DNA of 6,991 nt from GCA-002862325 sp036339295. Lineage in GTDB: Bacteria; Planctomycetota; Phycisphaerae; Phycisphaerales; SM1A02. The notes beneath the pieces were generated by a model. That model made no database searches. It was not told where the DNA came from and saw only the letters and a list, made by a program, of their open reading frames with translations. A program made the position numbers and the translations under genes. Of the stretch, positions 5,017 to 6,991 are shown one piece after another. The stretch's first letter is position 1, and each line of letters opens with the position of its first letter. Location of the stretch: positions 1 to 6,991 of the forward strand of contig JAYZBK010000180.1 of NCBI GenBank assembly GCA_036339295.1, written 5' to 3'.

Positions 5017-6599
5017 GGCGTCCCGTCTCCAGGCGCCGCCGGCGCGGACCGCACGACTCGAAGGCGTGCCTCGACGACCTCCTCGGTCTGTACCGTCGTC
5101 GTCCATTCGATCCTTTCGAGCCCGGCGAACCAGCCCGCCACGCCCTCGAGGACCGATGCGTCCTCGTTGGCGGCGACGTCTCCCCGGCCTTCACGCATGC
5201 GAGCCAGCGAGGAGAGCAGCATGGTCGCTCGCGTCCCGTCCACCGTCCCGGCCGTGCCGATCGGCTCGCCGCGGACCGCCTTCGAGGATTGCCGGAGCAG
5301 TCCGGCGACGCGTCGAGTCGTCGTCACCGAGGATCCGAGGACGACGAACGCCCGACCGGATTCCTCGTCCCGAACGATCGACCAGGCGATCTCGGCGGCC
5401 AGGGAGAACGGATGGCCGTCGGTCGCCTCGATCACCGCATCGCCGAGGTCGACGTATCCCACCTGCCGATCCCGGGTCCGGAGAGGCCCGTGGGACTTGC
5501 TCGGCCCCCATCGTTGCCGCAGCGAGGACTCGATCCCGGCGAGCCAGCCCGCGATGGCGGCATCGAGATCGGAGACCTCCTCCGCCCCCAGGACGTCCCG
5601 GGAGGGGACGACGATGGCGATCGAGGGCGTCTCGACGAAGCCCAGCCCCGGGATGGTCAGGGGCGTGGCATCGACCACCACCGCTCGACGGTTCGCCAGG
5701 CGTCGCCGGACCTCCGCCGGAGGCAGGATCTCGGGCATCGACTCGGCCGGGCCGAGGAGCCTCGGATCGAGCACCCCCACGCCCGACTCGACCAGGGCGA
5801 CGGGAAACCGACCACCGAGCCGATCGAGGAGCCTGCGTTCGATCGATGCCGCGGGCCGGATGGGCCACGGACTCGTGCGGTACCGACCGGACAGCCGGAT
5901 CTCGGCCTCTCGAGGACTCCTCGGATGCACGCCGATCTCCGTGATCCCGTCGACCGGCCTCGCATGCCGCAGGCGAAGACGAACCCGCTCCCGCGGATCC
6001 ACCGTCCCTCGGCCCGAGGCCGAGGGAACTTCGCGCAGACGCTCCAGGGTCGCATCGATCCACGAACCGTCCCGGGGACCGAGCACGAGCAGCCGGTCGA
6101 GGACGACGACCTCGACCCCCGCCACCGGGAGGATGAACCGCCCCCCGCCCAGCGACCGAGAGCCGATCCGCTGGAGCCCCTGCTCCACCGCGATCGGATC
6201 CCGCCACTCGATCAGCTGGATCCAGTCGCGGCCGTCGGCCGCGGTGGCATGCAGCCTCGAGCCGCGATCGGGAACCAGTTGGTCACCGATCTCTCCCGCA
6301 CTCCGCCAAACCGATGCCACTGGAACGACGGAGGCATCGATCGTCTCCACCGCGAACTCGATCCAGGTCTGGTCGAGGCGAGGGCCCCGTTCCAGGTCCC
6401 GCGTCCCCTCGCCGGCCCAGGCCATCACGACCGCCGAGTCGGAAGGGGCGAAGGACATGAGGTCGAGCCCGTCGGGCGGGGACGCCGCCAGGCTCGACGC
6501 CGACGCAACGCAGCCCAGCCAGGCGAGCAGCCTCCGTGGCCCCTGCCCCGACGACCGTCGCCCGAGCGATGCTCGAGAATGGACGACCGTGGTGTTCAT
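5013..6599 (-). CDS. Exported protein of unknown function
   Basis: This is a 528-residue predicted secreted or periplasmic protein. The ATG at 6599 is chosen because it gives an Arg-rich N-region (residues 9-23) and then a hydrophobic, Ala/Ser-rich core (24-39) with likely signal-peptidase cleavage around residues 36-39. The open frame continues upstream to 6890 but there overlaps another coding frame. C30 follows Leu-Gly, but Trp at -3 argues against a lipobox. The mature protein begins with LDLMSFAPSDSAVVMAWAGE, resembling the 'proteins/pressures that begin with a substrate-free hydrophobic strand after a Pro-Ala/Ser-Asp turn' seen in large planctomycete exported proteins of the DUF3352-like kind; this is a recollection and not an alignment. 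It continues as alternating strands and helices without recognisable catalytic motifs, repeats or further membrane segments, and has few Cys after the signal. Function is unknown. It ends in an ATGA overlap with tilS and starts 46 bases after the upstream stop. Confidence 0.72.
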   Translation of the reverse strand: MNTTVVHSRASLGRRSSGQGPRRLLAWLGCVASASSLAASPPDGLDLMSFAPSDSAVVMAWAGEGTRDLERGPRLDQTWIEFAVETIDASVVPVASVWRSAGEIGDQLVPDRGSRLHATAADGRDWIQLIEWRDPIAVEQGLQRIGSRSLGGGRFILPVAGVEVVVLDRLLVLGPRDGSWIDATLERLREVPSASGRGTVDPRERVRLRLRHARPVDGITEIGVHPRSPREAEIRLSGRYRTSPWPIRPAASIERRLLDRLGGRFPVALVESGVGVLDPRLLGPAESMPEILPPAEVRRRLANRRAVVVDATPLTIPGLGFVETPSIAIVVPSRDVLGAEEVSDLDAAIAGWLAGIESSLRQRWGPSKSHGPLRTRDRQVGYVDLGDAVIEATDGHPFSLAAEIAWSIVRDEESGRAFVVLGSSVTTTRRVAGLLRQSSKAVRGEPIGTAGTVDGTRATMLLSSLARMREGRGDVAANEDASVLEGVAGWFAGLERIEWTTTVQTEEVVEARLRVVRSAPAAPGDGTP

Positions 6600-6645
6600 G
6601 GGTGGATCGCGTCTCCGGGACCGGCTCGATCGACTCGAACTCGAC
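6600..6645 (-). other. Short intergenic spacer in the tilS operon
   Basis: These 46 bases separate the partial membrane-protein stop from the exported-protein ATG. The - strand reads CGGAGACGCGATCCACCC just before the ATG, with a GGAG too far away (about 14 bases) to be a good ribosome binding site. Short TCGA/GACTCGA repeats are present. No terminator or promoter is evident, which fits co-transcription. Confidence 0.45.
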
Positions 6646-6991
6646 TCAGGAGCGACGGCCCGGCGCCATCGCCTCCACGGAGTCGTACCGGACTCCCTCG
6701 CCTTCGGTTGCCGGAGACGTCCCGTCCGGGGCATCGTCCCTCGAGGCGGGGACACCGGCCGCGGGGACACGGGTTCGATCGACCGCATCGAGGATCCGGG
6801 ACGGACGCAGTGGCGAGGCCTCGTCGGTCGGGGGCCCGAGGCGATGGACGGAGCCCAGCTCGCTCGAGGCGAGCAGTACGACGATGCCACCGACCAGCAG
6901 GAACCCTACCGCGACCAGAGCCCGACGAGCGTCCCGATCGAGGAACCGACGCCGCGGGGCGCCGACGGCGCGCCGGGGGCGAACCGCGGCG
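6646..6991 (-). CDS. Partial single-pass membrane protein, unknown function (5' end beyond window)
   Basis: The frame is open from the right edge to a TGA at 6648-6646, giving 114 visible residues. No start codon lies in the visible part, so the N-terminus is outside. The visible sequence has an Arg-rich segment (about residues 5-25), one hydrophobic helix (LVAVGFLLVGGIVVLLA, about 26-42), and then a hydrophilic Pro/Ala/Asp-rich tail. Positive charge before the helix suggests the N-terminus is cytoplasmic and the tail extracytoplasmic. Third codon positions are strongly G/C as in the neighbours, which supports real coding. The family is not recognised. It is probably the upstream member of the tilS operon, with 46 bases to the next ATG. 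Confidence 0.6.
   Translation of the reverse strand, partial: AAVRPRRAVGAPRRRFLDRDARRALVAVGFLLVGGIVVLLASSELGSVHRLGPPTDEASPLRPSRILDAVDRTRVPAAGVPASRDDAPDGTSPATEGEGVRYDSVEAMAPGRRS

Noticed and set aside
6600..6890. N-terminal extension of the exported protein to 6890
   Set aside because: The extension overlaps a better-biased partial coding frame, is Arg/Ser/Pro-rich, and would bury the signal peptide.
1..6991. CRISPR array, tRNA/rRNA gene, insertion sequence or prophage signal
   Set aside because: No regularly spaced repeats, tRNA-like cloverleaf, transposase motif or terminal inverted repeats were seen on reading either strand.

Overview
The window comes from a GC-rich bacterial genome with strong G/C preference at third codon positions. 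Most starts lack a clear Shine-Dalgarno sequence, and a heptose gene, lipoproteins and large exported proteins of no recognised family are present. This suits a Planctomycetota-type (for example Phycisphaerae) or similar Gram-negative genome. The lineage is an inference from style, because no rRNA or other marker is present.

Layout: bases 1-194 are a probable non-coding leader with one hairpin. Bases 195-3499 (+ strand) hold a tight four-gene run: gmhA (sedoheptulose-7-phosphate isomerase), an integral-membrane protein with a MauE/DoxX-like half fused to a thioredoxin-like domain, a thioredoxin-like lipoprotein, and a second multi-spanning membrane protein with a thioredoxin-like domain. gmhA overlaps the next gene by ATGA, and the fourth gene starts 4 bases after the third. 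The three thioredoxin-like domains are clearly related. They share an FYR-x2-Cys-x2-Cys-His active site, a Leu-Pro-(Glu/Lys)-Gly motif and a cis-Pro loop. Two of them carry a second CxxC that the lipoprotein has lost.

The - strand half (6991 down to 3506) is a second operon, converging on the first with only 6 bases between stop codons. In transcription order it holds the 3' part of a membrane-anchored protein of unknown function, an exported 528-residue protein of unknown function, tilS (tRNA-Ile lysidine synthase) and a short protein that looks like a response-regulator receiver domain without its phospho-acceptor Asp. The last three are joined by ATGA overlaps.

Working picture: the + strand operon looks like a cell-envelope thiol-redox module, with two membrane-anchored reductase/oxidase-like proteins flanking a lipid-anchored partner, attached to a surface-heptose biosynthesis gene. 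The triplicated redox set is the most unusual content. The - strand operon combines a housekeeping tRNA-modification gene with lineage-specific genes.
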